The position numbers and the translations under genes are program-made. Of a stretch of DNA of 64,000 bases, positions 43,481-53,248 are shown one piece after another (the first letter of the stretch is position 1; every line of letters begins with the position of its first letter). Below the pieces are notes generated by a model that did no database searches, was not told the DNA's origin, and saw nothing but the letters and a program-made list of their open reading frames with translations. The stretch is from JBIQKZ01 sp044464765 (GTDB lineage Bacteria; Pseudomonadota; Gammaproteobacteria; Burkholderiales; Burkholderiaceae_B). The stretch is from contig JBIQKZ010000004.1 in NCBI GenBank assembly GCA_044464765.1, forward strand, positions 124,001 through 188,000, given 5' to 3'.

Positions 43481-44113
43481 TCAACGGTGGGATTCTTCGT
43501 GTTTTGATTTCAACATTAACAACATCAACCTCTTTTTGTCCTGCCGAAACTCTTGTTCAACTTTATAGCCATTTTTCTGATAAAAGCTAATCGCCCGCTG
43601 ATTATCAACAGCGTCTGTAGTCAAAGCAATCTGTTTCGCTCCTCGCGTAAAAGCCTGGCGCTCAAACTCTTCCAGCAAACTATCGGATACCCCGGTCCCT
43701 CTTGCGCTAGGCAGAACACCAATACTGCGCAAAATAGCGGCATCGGAAGAAATATCCGGTTGACCTCCCGTCGTAAAAAAACGAGTAACCAACCGCCCTC
43801 CGATTTTAATTGGATGGCGAATAATCCCTAAAATACTTGAGGTGATGAATTTTGGCAGAAAACGCAATGCCAGAGACCGATCCTTAGTGGCTCCATGAAG
43901 TTGGCCGACTGCAAAACCCACTACCTGGTGTTTATCGTTCGCGACAATAAAAATACCATTCTGATTCACCAAAAACGCGTGATACATGGTTTGCAAAAAC
44001 CGCGAGCCAAGGATAGTAAGAAAAAAACCCGGAAAAGCCTCTTGATGAACTTTCACGACCGACACAATGTCTTCACGCCGAGCGCTCGCGATAGTACGAG
44101 TTCGGCTAGGCAT
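43481..44113 (-). CDS. GNAT-family N-acyltransferase of the O-antigen locus
   Basis: 210 residues. The GNAT fold with the acyl-CoA loop LRSIGVLPSARGTGVSDSLL near residue 135 and NQRAISFYQKNGYKVE near 180. By position it probably acetylates the 4-amino sugar from the adjoining aminotransferase, the task of PglD in Campylobacter, although PglD is a left-handed-helix enzyme. AGGGGGA lies seven or eight bases before ATG 44113, which overlaps the end of the glycosyltransferase gene by eight bases. Confidence 0.8.
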   Translation of the reverse strand: MPSRTRTIASARREDIVSVVKVHQEAFPGFFLTILGSRFLQTMYHAFLVNQNGIFIVANDKHQVVGFAVGQLHGATKDRSLALRFLPKFITSSILGIIRHPIKIGGRLVTRFFTTGGQPDISSDAAILRSIGVLPSARGTGVSDSLLEEFERQAFTRGAKQIALTTDAVDNQRAISFYQKNGYKVEQEFRQDKKRLMLLMLKSKHEESHR

Positions 44114-45338
44114 TAGCACATCCCCCTGCAACTTTATTGATCATTGCGTTAATTGCATTTATCCCTATTTCCATGCTCATATGCTGCCGATAAAAGGATA
44201 GCCCCTTATCTGCCATTTCTCTTAACGCTTCCGGCGTCATCTGGCTCATTTCTAAAGCCACTTTTGCTAGCTCCTCAGGACGACACGGTTCCACCGTTAT
44301 TCCTGCGCCTGAACTGCGTACAATTTCACTAGCTTCACCGCGAACAGCCATGATAATGGGACGGGCAGCCATCATATAAGCTTGTGTTTTTTGTGGAATG
44401 GTAATTTCAAATACAGGATCATCCGCAAGATGAACCAAGAGCGCATCTGCCGCCGAGAGATAATCAGAAACCTCGTCTGCCGAAACCCGCGGAAGAAACT
44501 GAACATTCTGCAGCCCATAATTTTCGACCTGATTTTTCAGCCTTTCCTCGGAAACGCCTGTGCCCAGGAATACAAAACGTACATTTCCACCACCCCTCGC
44601 TTGCAATATTCTTGCAGCCTCAACAACATGCTCTAATGCCTGTGCAGCACCAAGGTTTCCCGCATACAGAATATTAAAATACGCTTTATCTATCGTAGGC
44701 GGAGCGCCCCTTTCAGATATCTTTAACCGGCTTTCGTCACACCAATTAAAAACCCGCACAATCTTGTCGGACTGTACCCCCTTTTTGATAAGGGTCGTAC
44801 GATAGCCTTCCGATAAAACTACTATTCTGGCAGCCCGTCGATAAATTAGGTTGCAAACTTTATTAATACAATGCTCAATCTTGCCGCCATGCCGAATATT
44901 GCCAGTAGCAACTAGTGCCTCAGGCCATAGATCCTGTACGTCGTAGATGTATGGAATCTTACGTATGGCTCCCAGCACCATCGCAAGTAGCCCAACAACC
45001 ACAGGGGGGTAATAAGCGTAGAGCACGTCTGCTTTCCTATTAGAGGAAAGCGCATATAGCCCGCCCATTACCCCAAAAGATAAATAGCTTAATAATCTTT
45101 TTGTAGTTGAGGCGCCGTGACTGATATAGGTTGGGATACGTACGACCCTTACGCCGTCCACCCATTCAGCTTGTCTAAAGCGCTGACGATACCCAGGATA
45201 CACCTTGCCCCCCGGGTAACTGGGGAAAGTGGTAATTATTTCAATTTCGTGCCCGAGCTTCTGGAGGCGGCGGGCAAAATCCAACCCTTTAATAGAGTTT
45301 TCCGGATCGAACAATTGGGAAATAAATAGTATACGCAA
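44106..45338 (-). CDS. GT4-family glycosyltransferase, WbuB-like (probable L-FucNAc transferase)
   Basis: 410 residues in a GT-B fold: FISQLFDPENSIKGLDFARR and TTFPSYPGGKVYPGY at the start, YDVQDLWPEAL near residue 135, ILYAGNLGAAQALEHVVEAA near 220, and the C-terminal E-x7-E region (FEITIPQKTQAYMMAARPII). These resemble WbuB/WbjE-type enzymes that act with the FnlABC pathway, whose genes are directly upstream. The start is TTG at 45338 with AAGG upstream. Acceptor and linkage are unknown. Confidence 0.8.
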   Translation of the reverse strand: MRILFISQLFDPENSIKGLDFARRLQKLGHEIEIITTFPSYPGGKVYPGYRQRFRQAEWVDGVRVVRIPTYISHGASTTKRLLSYLSFGVMGGLYALSSNRKADVLYAYYPPVVVGLLAMVLGAIRKIPYIYDVQDLWPEALVATGNIRHGGKIEHCINKVCNLIYRRAARIVVLSEGYRTTLIKKGVQSDKIVRVFNWCDESRLKISERGAPPTIDKAYFNILYAGNLGAAQALEHVVEAARILQARGGGNVRFVFLGTGVSEERLKNQVENYGLQNVQFLPRVSADEVSDYLSAADALLVHLADDPVFEITIPQKTQAYMMAARPIIMAVRGEASEIVRSSGAGITVEPCRPEELAKVALEMSQMTPEALREMADKGLSFYRQHMSMEIGINAINAMINKVAGGCANA

Positions 45339-45366
45339 CGTCGTTGCCTTATCAGCCCGATATAGA

Positions 45367-46497
45367 TCAATATTGCTTCCACACTACTCGTTTAACGTAG
45401 TCGGTATAGCTATGCATGATTCGCACGACTTTCTCTGCCACGTTCGGCATGCTGTAGTCGGCCACCAGGCGTAGGCTTCTATCGTCGTCCCGGCCCTGGC
45501 TCGCCAAAATACTCAACCCTTGTAGCACCCGGTCTTTTTCCAACCCCACCATCATCACCGCCGCTTCTTCCATCCCTTCCGGGCGCTCATGCGCCTCGCG
45601 GATATTCAGGGCAGGGAAATTGAGGATGGAAGATTCTTCAGAAATGGTGCCACTATCAGACAGCACCGCCTTGGCGCTGATTTGCAGCTTGTTATAGTCT
45701 TTGAACCCCAAGGGTTTCAATAGCCGCACTTGCTCGTGGAAGGTTACCCCCATGGCATCAACCCGCTTTTGCGTACGGGGGTGTGTAGAAACAATCACCG
45801 GGTAGCCGTACTGGCTGGCTACAGCGTTCAGCACGTCCACCAGTTTGGAGAAATTCTTGTCCGAATCAATATTTTCTTCACGGTGGGCGCTAACAACAAA
45901 GAACTTACCCGTCTGCAAATCAAGACGATCCAACACGTCCGACGCCTCGATGCCGTCGCGGTAATAGTTCAACACTTCGAACATGGGGCTGCCTGTCTTG
46001 ATGACCATATCGGGCGGCAAGCCTTCACGCAGCAGGTAGTCACGAGCGATTGTGCTGTAGGTAAGGTTGATGTCGGCGGTATGGTCAACAATGCGGCGAT
46101 TGATCTCTTCGGGCACGCGCATGTCGAAACAGCGGTTGCCCGCTTCCATGTGGAAGGTGGGGATTTTGCGCCGCTTGGCGGGAAGCACCGCCATGCAGCT
46201 ATTGGTATCGCCTAAGATCAAGACCGCTTCGGGTTGTACTTCCGCCAGTACTTGGTCCACCGCAATAATGACTTTACCGATGGTCTCCGCGCCTGACGCC
46301 CCAGCCGCATTCAGGAAATGGTCAGGCTTGCGTATGCCCAAGTCCTGAAAGAATATCTCGTTCAATTCGTAGTCATAGTTCTGGCCGGTATGCACCAGAA
46401 CATGGTCACAATACTGATCCAGGGCAGCCATTACCCGCGACAAGCGGATGATTTCGGGGCGCGTACCCACAACGGTTACTACTTTCAATTTCTTCAT
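45367..46497 (-). CDS. fnlC: UDP-2-acetamido-2,6-dideoxy-beta-L-talose 2-epimerase (FnlC/WbjD)
   Basis: 376 residues of the UDP-GlcNAc 2-epimerase family: VVGTRPEIIRLSRVMAALD, HTGQNYDYELNEIFFQDL, FHMEAGNRCFDMRVPEEINR, SAHREENID, SDSGTISEESSILNFP. The CFDMRVPEE form is that of the L-FucNAc-forming group rather than WecB. It makes UDP-L-FucNAc in the last step of the pathway. The ATG at 46497 follows the fnlB stop by one base; the 29 extra open codons upstream are not used. Confidence 0.92.
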   Translation of the reverse strand: MKKLKVVTVVGTRPEIIRLSRVMAALDQYCDHVLVHTGQNYDYELNEIFFQDLGIRKPDHFLNAAGASGAETIGKVIIAVDQVLAEVQPEAVLILGDTNSCMAVLPAKRRKIPTFHMEAGNRCFDMRVPEEINRRIVDHTADINLTYSTIARDYLLREGLPPDMVIKTGSPMFEVLNYYRDGIEASDVLDRLDLQTGKFFVVSAHREENIDSDKNFSKLVDVLNAVASQYGYPVIVSTHPRTQKRVDAMGVTFHEQVRLLKPLGFKDYNKLQISAKAVLSDSGTISEESSILNFPALNIREAHERPEGMEEAAVMMVGLEKDRVLQGLSILASQGRDDDRSLRLVADYSMPNVAEKVVRIMHSYTDYVKRVVWKQY

Positions 46498-46498
46498 T

Positions 46499-47605
46499 TC
46501 ACACCGGGCATGCATAAGTATCAGGGCGCTGTCGGTCGAAAATCTCGTTCGCCCACAGCATAACGACCATTTCTTCGTCGCCAATATTGGTAATGTCGTG
46601 TGTCCAGCCAGGCACGGTTTCCACGATCGTTGGGGTGTCGCCCGAGGTTATCAACTCGTGGTAGGCGCCATCCACAATCTGACGAAAACGGAAGCGCGCT
46701 TGGCCCTTTATTACCAAGAACTTTTCCGTTTTACTGTGGTGGTAGTGGCCCCCCCGTGTGATGCCCGGATGCGCGGTAAAGAACGAAAACTGCCCCGAAT
46801 CACGGGTTTTAAGCATTTCCACAAACACACCACGCTGGTCGCCATGCTTGGGCACTTCGTAGGCAAAGCTTTCGGGCGGCAGATAGCTTACGTAGGTTGC
46901 ATATAAGGCACGTGTCAGCCCCGTACCCACGGCATCCGTCGTGAGGGTAGAGCGACTGTCGCGAAACGCCTGCAATTGCTCGGCCAACGCGCCCACAGTG
47001 ATACTGTAAACCGGCTCGACCTCTAAAAACGGCGTACCCGCCGCCTGACCGTCCATGACCTGGACAAACCTAGCCACCACGTCGTCGATATAGACCAACC
47101 GAATTTTTGCGGCGGGATCATTGATTTGAATGGGAAGGCCGCGTGCAATGTTGTGGCAAAAGGTGGCTACGGCGGAATTGTAATTTGGCCGAGCCCACTT
47201 ACCGAATACATTCGGCAGGCGGAACAGGTGTACTGGCGCCCCATGCTGAGCCGCAAAATCCTGCAACACCTCTTCAGCACCGCGCTTGCTGGCCCCGTAG
47301 GGGTTGTCGGCTTCGGCCTGTGTGGACGAGGTGTAAAGCACGGGGGTTGTTTTACCCAAATCTGCCAGCGTGTCGCAGAGCAATTTTGTCAGGTCCGTAT
47401 TGCCCGTCTTGAATTCTTCCACGGATGTGGGTCGATTTACCCCTGCCAAATGAAAGATAAAGTCTGCCCGGGCCGCTTGCTGACGCAAGAGCTCGGGGCC
47501 ATCATTTCGGGTAAATGACAAAATGTCGATGTCTTTACGCTCGGCCAAGACGGCAATAAGATTGCGCGCGACAAAGCCGCCCGCACCTGTCACCAGCACT
47601 TTCAT
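46499..47605 (-). CDS. fnlB: UDP-L-FucNAc pathway reductase/3-epimerase (FnlB/WbjC/CapF)
   Basis: 368 residues: an N-terminal SDR domain (VLVTGAGGFVARNLIAVL, YTSSTQAEADNPYGASKR with Tyr-x3-Lys) and a C-terminal cupin domain (HPGITRGGHYHHSKTEKFLV with the metal His residues near 290). The two-domain build is specific to CapF/WbjC, which epimerises C3 and reduces C4. Lies three bases after fnlA. Confidence 0.93.
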   Translation of the reverse strand: MKVLVTGAGGFVARNLIAVLAERKDIDILSFTRNDGPELLRQQAARADFIFHLAGVNRPTSVEEFKTGNTDLTKLLCDTLADLGKTTPVLYTSSTQAEADNPYGASKRGAEEVLQDFAAQHGAPVHLFRLPNVFGKWARPNYNSAVATFCHNIARGLPIQINDPAAKIRLVYIDDVVARFVQVMDGQAAGTPFLEVEPVYSITVGALAEQLQAFRDSRSTLTTDAVGTGLTRALYATYVSYLPPESFAYEVPKHGDQRGVFVEMLKTRDSGQFSFFTAHPGITRGGHYHHSKTEKFLVIKGQARFRFRQIVDGAYHELITSGDTPTIVETVPGWTHDITNIGDEEMVVMLWANEIFDRQRPDTYACPV

Positions 47606-47608
47606 GGC

Positions 47609-48643
47609 TTATTCCTCCGGCGTGGCATGCTCGCCGCGTTTGATCGCCTGCATGAACTCCAGCTTCAACAGCAAGCGCTCCATGCCTTCCTGGTCCAGCC
47701 GTTCCGTGTTATGCGAATTGTAATCCTCGCTGCGCGAAATCTTTTCCTCGCCCTCGTCGAAATACTTGTCGTAGTTCAGGTCGCGCAAATCAGGTGGAAC
47801 ACGGAAATACTGGCCCATGTCTTCGGCACAGGCCATTTCCTCGCGGCTAAGCAAGGCTTCGTAGAGCTTTTCGCCATGGCGTGTGCCGATGACCTGAATA
47901 GGGTGATCGGGCTTACCGAGCATGGCCGTTAAGGTCTTGGCTAAGGTATGCACAGTAGCCGCCGGCGCTTTCTGCACAAACAAATCCCCATTATTACCGT
48001 GCTGAAAGGCGTACATAACCAGATCCACCGCGTCCGCCAGCGTCATCATGAACCGGGTCATGTTGGGATCGGTGATCGTTAACGGCTTGCCGGCCCGGAT
48101 CTGTTCGATAAACAAAGGGATGACCGAACCGCGAGAAGCCATTACGTTACCGTAACGCGTGCCGCAAATGACAGTTTCCGAATCGTCCACATTGCGACTA
48201 GCGGCAACCATGACTTTCTCCATCATTGCCTTCGAAATTCCCATAGCATTGATGGGATACACGGCCTTATCCGTACTCAAACAAACTACTCGTTTCACCT
48301 TGGCTGCAACTGCTGCTTCAAGTACATTCTCCGTACCCAATATATTGGTACGAACTGCCTGCATCGGATAAAACTCGCATGAGGGAACTTGCTTCAAGGC
48401 TGCTGCATGAAAAACAAAATCCACACCGCGCATTGCTTGCTCTACGCTGCGCTGATCACGTACATCGCCGATATAGAACTTCAATTTTTCATTGACGAAG
48501 CGCTTCCGCATGTCATCTTGCTTCTTTTCATCCCGACTGAAGATGCGAATTTCGCCAATATCAGAACCTAAGAAACGCTTAAGAACAGCGTTACCGAAAG
48601 AGCCTGTTCCACCTGTAATGAGAAGAGTCGATCCCTTGAACAT
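47609..48643 (-). CDS. fnlA: UDP-GlcNAc 4,6-dehydratase/5-epimerase (FnlA/WbjB/CapE)
   Basis: 344 residues. NAD motif ITGGTGSFGNAVLKRFL, IFSRDEKKQDDMRKRF, CLSTDKAVYPINAMGISK and CGTRYGNVMASRGSVIPLF mark the soluble short dehydratases of the CapE/FlaA1 group. First enzyme of UDP-L-FucNAc synthesis. The three fnl genes are contiguous and in pathway order. The 158 bases before its start (48644-48801) carry no gene. Confidence 0.93.
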   Translation of the reverse strand: MFKGSTLLITGGTGSFGNAVLKRFLGSDIGEIRIFSRDEKKQDDMRKRFVNEKLKFYIGDVRDQRSVEQAMRGVDFVFHAAALKQVPSCEFYPMQAVRTNILGTENVLEAAVAAKVKRVVCLSTDKAVYPINAMGISKAMMEKVMVAASRNVDDSETVICGTRYGNVMASRGSVIPLFIEQIRAGKPLTITDPNMTRFMMTLADAVDLVMYAFQHGNNGDLFVQKAPAATVHTLAKTLTAMLGKPDHPIQVIGTRHGEKLYEALLSREEMACAEDMGQYFRVPPDLRDLNYDKYFDEGEEKISRSEDYNSHNTERLDQEGMERLLLKLEFMQAIKRGEHATPEE

Positions 48644-48801
48644 CCTAGTTCTCTTATATCAGTAATAATTAAAAGCATTGCAACATTACTCTAGCCCCGG
48701 TAGGGGTAAGCAACCGGAAGCTGCACCCCAAACAGTGGAAAACGAATCTCGACACCGAGAAGCATCTGTTGCATCAAACAATCAAGTGATGACAGGCCCC
48801 A

Positions 48802-49311
48802 TCATTTTCCATACAGAATGGACTCATGTTCGACTATTTGCTCAGGCGTAAACCGCATTTTCACAACGCGAGCAGGCACCCCTGCAACCATCGAGTATGC
48901 TGGAACATCTTCCGTAACCAGCGCTCCAGCCGCTATTATCGCGCCGCGGTGGATCCTAACACCCGACAGAACAATAGCCCCAAAACCGATCCATACATCG
49001 TCGTTAATGACAATGCTATGTTTATCCCCTCTAGGCGCCTTGAACATAGGCGTTCCAATCACGTCAATAGTATGGGCGTCACGGGCAATTAAACCCACAT
49101 GGGACGCGAGCATAACATGGTTACCAATAACTACATCGGTATTAATCACGCAATAATGCCCAATGCCAACGTCATCACCTAAAACTATTCGCTTATTTGG
49201 TGAAAAGAAAGTGGTAGAAAATTGCACGTGAACATTCTTTCCATACTCTATCCACCTATACAGAACATGGAATAAGATTATATTTCTAACCCAATTTAAA
49301 AACTGCCTCAC
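48802..49311 (-). CDS. Left-handed beta-helix O-acetyltransferase
   Basis: 169 residues of hexapeptide repeats (IVLGDDVGIGHYCVINTDVVIG; VINDDVWIGFGAIVLSGVRI; ALVTEDVPAYSMVAGVPARVV) as in CysE/NodL/WcaF-type acetyltransferases. I place the start at GTG 49311 because GAGG lies six bases upstream; the frame is open further but would overlap the wzy end with residues (MCFCCFYSLR) unlike the family. It probably acetylates a residue of the O-unit. Located between wzy and fnlA. Confidence 0.75.
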   Translation of the reverse strand: MRQFLNWVRNIILFHVLYRWIEYGKNVHVQFSTTFFSPNKRIVLGDDVGIGHYCVINTDVVIGNHVMLASHVGLIARDAHTIDVIGTPMFKAPRGDKHSIVINDDVWIGFGAIVLSGVRIHRGAIIAAGALVTEDVPAYSMVAGVPARVVKMRFTPEQIVEHESILYGK

Positions 49312-49333
49312 CAATAACCTCACACTAATAGTG

Positions 49334-50626
49334 TTAATCGTAAACTTCCCGACGCCAGAAATCCTTAAGGAATAAAAACAACAAAAACACAACGATCAAG
49401 CCATGCGTCAAAAATGCGTTAGGCAGATCTGAAGAAAGCAGGGGACTCAACAAGGCCCCAGAAGCGACCGCTAACACTAACGCACCGCCAAAACGATGGG
49501 CAAAACCATTCAACACTGCAAGAATCAGACCCATTGCCAAGCCATAAAAAACCACGCCTCCGATACCTGCGTTAGCATAGCCCGCGCCAAGCCAGCCGGT
49601 ATTGGCGCCGGCCAACGGATTATTAAAGTACTCCTTCCCAATCAGGAACGGTACGGAAAGATCGTACGGATAATCAAGGAGTCCTAACGAAATTTTGCTG
49701 TCGGACCAGAATACAAACATGTTATTTGTTTGCGAAAACCAGTCAGCGAACATAAAGTTAATCGCAGCAGGAATAAAAAGAAGCCGATCCACAAACAAAA
49801 TGAACAAGAAATCCGGCAGTATTCCGGTTTCATACCCCAGTACTACGGCAATGATAAAAGCTGCTATCCCCCACACCAATTTCACCCCACCCTTTTGAAA
49901 GCCTAGATACAACAGCACTGCAAATATAGGATAAAAAAGAACAGCTTTATGCGCCATCAACCCGAACATCAGGAGTCCACACAAAAATGCGAATAACGTA
50001 TAAATATACTTTCGTTCCACTATCCCGCATACGGCTATTACGGGCAACAACACTTTAGTCGTTACAGAGAGCACATATCCCAATATCGGAGGTAAATTAT
50101 CTGCAGCGGCCTGACGATATTCATAGACGTCCCAAAAATTAAGATTAAAATAGGTGCCGCCACCCATAGCAACAATATAAATCAACAACAGAATAACTAG
50201 AAGGGAGCACGCCCTAAGGACTGATACGAATGCAACGCCCTTATCGCCAAATCGCAAAGCGGGAAAGTAAATTTTCACTATCAATAAAACCAAAGCAAAT
50301 GCGAAAATTACAGAATAAAAATAGGCTGCAGATAAATCGTATTTCGTGTAGAGCACGAACATGGGCAAGATAGGAAAAACAAATTGAATATGTACTATCA
50401 GATCTGATGGCTTTTCAAATTTAATCGGCAAAGAAGACGCCAACAAAAAAACCAATAGTCCAGCGATAATAATATCAACTTGAAAAACAGCATCTCTTGC
50501 GCTAAAAAAAGTTGGTGTTAAAGCGAATAATGGGCCGTCAATCTCAAGAGACAGCCTCATCGCCAAAAATAGCGCAATGTATCCCAACACCACAAGAAAA
50601 CGACCAAAACCAATTGAAATATGCAT
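49334..50626 (-). CDS. wzy: O-antigen polymerase Wzy
   Basis: 430 residues, about eleven or twelve hydrophobic helices, strongly AT-rich coding sequence and no enzyme motif, with larger loops near residues 155-185 and 305-335. Such proteins are assigned by topology and position: here between a glycosyltransferase and an acetyltransferase in a locus that also has wzx and wzz. It would join O-units on the periplasmic side. The ATG lies six bases after the glycosyltransferase stop. Confidence 0.75.
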   Translation of the reverse strand: MHISIGFGRFLVVLGYIALFLAMRLSLEIDGPLFALTPTFFSARDAVFQVDIIIAGLLVFLLASSLPIKFEKPSDLIVHIQFVFPILPMFVLYTKYDLSAAYFYSVIFAFALVLLIVKIYFPALRFGDKGVAFVSVLRACSLLVILLLIYIVAMGGGTYFNLNFWDVYEYRQAAADNLPPILGYVLSVTTKVLLPVIAVCGIVERKYIYTLFAFLCGLLMFGLMAHKAVLFYPIFAVLLYLGFQKGGVKLVWGIAAFIIAVVLGYETGILPDFLFILFVDRLLFIPAAINFMFADWFSQTNNMFVFWSDSKISLGLLDYPYDLSVPFLIGKEYFNNPLAGANTGWLGAGYANAGIGGVVFYGLAMGLILAVLNGFAHRFGGALVLAVASGALLSPLLSSDLPNAFLTHGLIVVFLLFLFLKDFWRREVYD

Positions 50627-50632
50627 ACGAAG

Positions 50633-51784
50633 CTATGAGACGTACAAGCGTTTCGCCAAGTTTCTGTAATCCAGCAGTCTTTCAGCCAAACGAGCAGAAT
50701 TATTTTGCATCATCTGCAAATCGTCCCTAGAAACTTGCATTATTGCCGCAAAAGCTTGCCTCAATGACATCCGGCCACCAACAAGCCACCCATTGTGTTC
50801 AATATATGGATGGTGACTAACTACGTCATCTAAGATTACTACGCAATGAGCACACAGACTCATCTGCATCGTCGCGGATTGGGTTCCTGGCTGAACGTAA
50901 ACATCCGCAGCGCAGAGCAAGTCGAAAAGTTCGCTGGGGTGCAACCAACCGATATAGCTAATTCGCGGGTCTCCCTCTATTATTTCGTTGACCGATATGG
51001 ACACATCCTCTTGTACGTGTCCCGCCAAAAGAAACCGGGCATTCGATTCTCTTTCGCAACTAAAAGCCTCCAATGAATCGACAATTTTTTTTCTGCTATT
51101 CATCTTTCCGCTTTGCACAAATAACAACTCGTCGCTCTGGATATTGTACTGCTGCCTTACTGAACTCCTGATCGCTTCATACTCTTCTGAAGTGATAATA
51201 CGTCCACCTAAGGGGTAAAACTCCAACAGGCTCCTCGGGATCCCATACGTTTCTTGAGCAAAGTCCATAGCATCGATATTCACACATAATATTCGTTCGA
51301 TATTCCTCAAGCTACGTTTCAATATAGATCGATAGAAAATTTTGTGTAGAAATAAATCAGACACCCATCCTTTTGCGCTGTTATTAGCATCTGTGTGGCT
51401 ATCCACAAAAAGACGTACGCTTGGGTTTCTCTCTTTATATTTAGAAACTGTTACCAACTCCCACCCGCCGGTTCCGTGAAATAAGATTACATCGGGCGCT
51501 AACTCCTCTAAGAGTTTATATACACCGGGATGCATTCTTACTTTTCGCATCAGTTTGTGTGGAAGCCACTTTCTATAGGGCAAACGAATAACAGTTGCTC
51601 CGTCAGTGCCTAAATACTTACCTGGCGGCACATAAACGACTTTCCCGTCCTCGCCGAACGATTCGGTGGATGCAATGACCGTTACATCATGGCCATCAGC
51701 AACGTTCTGAGCCACTAATTCATTTTCTTGATAAGAAAAATTATCAATGTAGAAGCAAGATAAACAAAGATGGACAATTTTCAT
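50633..51784 (-). CDS. GT4-family glycosyltransferase
   Basis: 383 residues, GT-B fold. VVQ-type N-terminal sheet (KIVHLCLSCFYIDNFSYQEN), FHGTGGWELV near residue 103, LFVQSGKMNSRKKIVDSLEAF near 230 and a C-terminal DLLCAADVYVQPGTQSATMQM region typical of GT4. Donor and acceptor are unknown. It is probably one of the two or three transferases that assemble the O-unit. Coupled in order wzx-GT-wzy, with a 70-base gap after wzx. Confidence 0.8.
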   Translation of the reverse strand: MKIVHLCLSCFYIDNFSYQENELVAQNVADGHDVTVIASTESFGEDGKVVYVPPGKYLGTDGATVIRLPYRKWLPHKLMRKVRMHPGVYKLLEELAPDVILFHGTGGWELVTVSKYKERNPSVRLFVDSHTDANNSAKGWVSDLFLHKIFYRSILKRSLRNIERILCVNIDAMDFAQETYGIPRSLLEFYPLGGRIITSEEYEAIRSSVRQQYNIQSDELLFVQSGKMNSRKKIVDSLEAFSCERESNARFLLAGHVQEDVSISVNEIIEGDPRISYIGWLHPSELFDLLCAADVYVQPGTQSATMQMSLCAHCVVILDDVVSHHPYIEHNGWLVGGRMSLRQAFAAIMQVSRDDLQMMQNNSARLAERLLDYRNLAKRLYVS

Positions 51785-51854
51785 TTGTGAGCGTCGAATA
51801 TAGAAGCAAATATTATTCTGTATGCAAGAAGCAACGGAATACTGCTCGCAAAGG

Positions 51855-53048
51855 TTACTTAATACGCACAGAAAACACCGCTAAAGCGAGGTAGAGTGAG
51901 TAAAGGACGAATTCCGAGCATGCCAATAACACTAGATAGCCATCTAGTTCTACACGTCCTCGCGCAAATACGATCACTGAAACTGTAACTATGAAATATA
52001 AACCTTGCCACATCCCCCCAATGCCTATGCGATTCGTGATCAGAAAAACACAACTAATTGGCGACACGCTCATTCTCATCAATACTGGCGCAATTGCAAG
52101 CAACAAGAATTCGCGATCCGTTCGCCATCCATCGCCGAGCAAAATGTCCATTAAGGGTTCCCCTGCTATATAAACAACCAGGATCAAGAACAGTGCCAAA
52201 CCGAACAAAGAGTACACCATGCGCCACATTAGTGGCTCTATAGCATTTCCTTGGCGGTATACATCACCCGCGTGTTTATAGAAAACCTGCGCAGATGCCA
52301 TTCCAAACAGCGTCAACGGAGCAGCCAGCAGTCGTTGCACCTGGGAGTAGTTACCGGCGCTTTCATCGCCGAAATAAGAAGCAATGAAGAGCAACGGGAG
52401 CGCCAACGACGCTGTGTCAAGAAGGGCCATAGGAGCAGATATAACCGGGTATTTATATGCCCTTCGCACTGCCGCCCACAACTGTTGGAAATTAACCCGT
52501 GAGAAAAGGTGTCTGGCACCAAATATTCCAAACAGCAAGCCAAACATCCAACTCAATAGCAAGGCCCCATTCAAGCCAATAAAGGCCATCAACGCAAAAG
52601 CGACAAAAGCGGTTGGTTGTAACAGCCGAAGTAACGCCGCAGATTTAAAGTCGCCGGCCCGGGTGAACTGAGCCTGACAAACGTTCGTCCCAGCTAGAAC
52701 GATAGCAACCCCACCTATCCACAATAGCGAATCGCTAAGATTCTCAGGTACAAAATCCCAATAATTAGACAAGAGAAAAATTACTGTTGCCGTTAAGCAG
52801 CTAATAATGAAGGAGAGCGTCAGTGCCAACTGCAAGAGTGGCTTGACGTCCTTCTCTGGAACAGCAGGTAACGCCACATCAAAGCGTAACGCAGCAACCG
52901 TTGCTATTACGCCAGCGACAGCTAACACGAAAGCATATTCCCCAAATTGCGATGGCGTGTATATTCGCGCCAAGATAGGGGTAGCCATCAGTGCGACGGC
53001 TTGCCCCCCTGCAATACCGGCTAAATTGATAAAAATATTCTTTTTCAT
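51855..53048 (-). CDS. wzx: O-antigen flippase Wzx
   Basis: 397 residues, about eleven or twelve membrane helices. The start MKKNIFINLAGIAGGQAVALMATPILARIYTPSQFGEY (as region 1-38) is typical of the polysaccharide export branch of the MATE-like superfamily. It flips the undecaprenyl-linked O-unit to the periplasm. The 200 bases upstream to the amidotransferase gene show no gene; they may hold a local promoter, but I see no clear element. Confidence 0.85.
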   Translation of the reverse strand: MKKNIFINLAGIAGGQAVALMATPILARIYTPSQFGEYAFVLAVAGVIATVAALRFDVALPAVPEKDVKPLLQLALTLSFIISCLTATVIFLLSNYWDFVPENLSDSLLWIGGVAIVLAGTNVCQAQFTRAGDFKSAALLRLLQPTAFVAFALMAFIGLNGALLLSWMFGLLFGIFGARHLFSRVNFQQLWAAVRRAYKYPVISAPMALLDTASLALPLLFIASYFGDESAGNYSQVQRLLAAPLTLFGMASAQVFYKHAGDVYRQGNAIEPLMWRMVYSLFGLALFLILVVYIAGEPLMDILLGDGWRTDREFLLLAIAPVLMRMSVSPISCVFLITNRIGIGGMWQGLYFIVTVSVIVFARGRVELDGYLVLLACSEFVLYSLYLALAVFSVRIK

Positions 53049-53248
53049 TCTGCTCCGAAATTGCTCTGCGGCACGGCCATCCTCTAAACCCCCAAGCCCT
53101 GCTAAAATGACTTTTCAAGCCCTACACATGGTCCGCATAACGTAGGTATGGCAGAACTTTTGTCATTGCTTTGCTCGGGATTATGTCTACATCAGGGAGC
53201 GTGTCGCCCTTAACTTTTTTCGGTGGGTGCGTACAACAATTGAACAAC

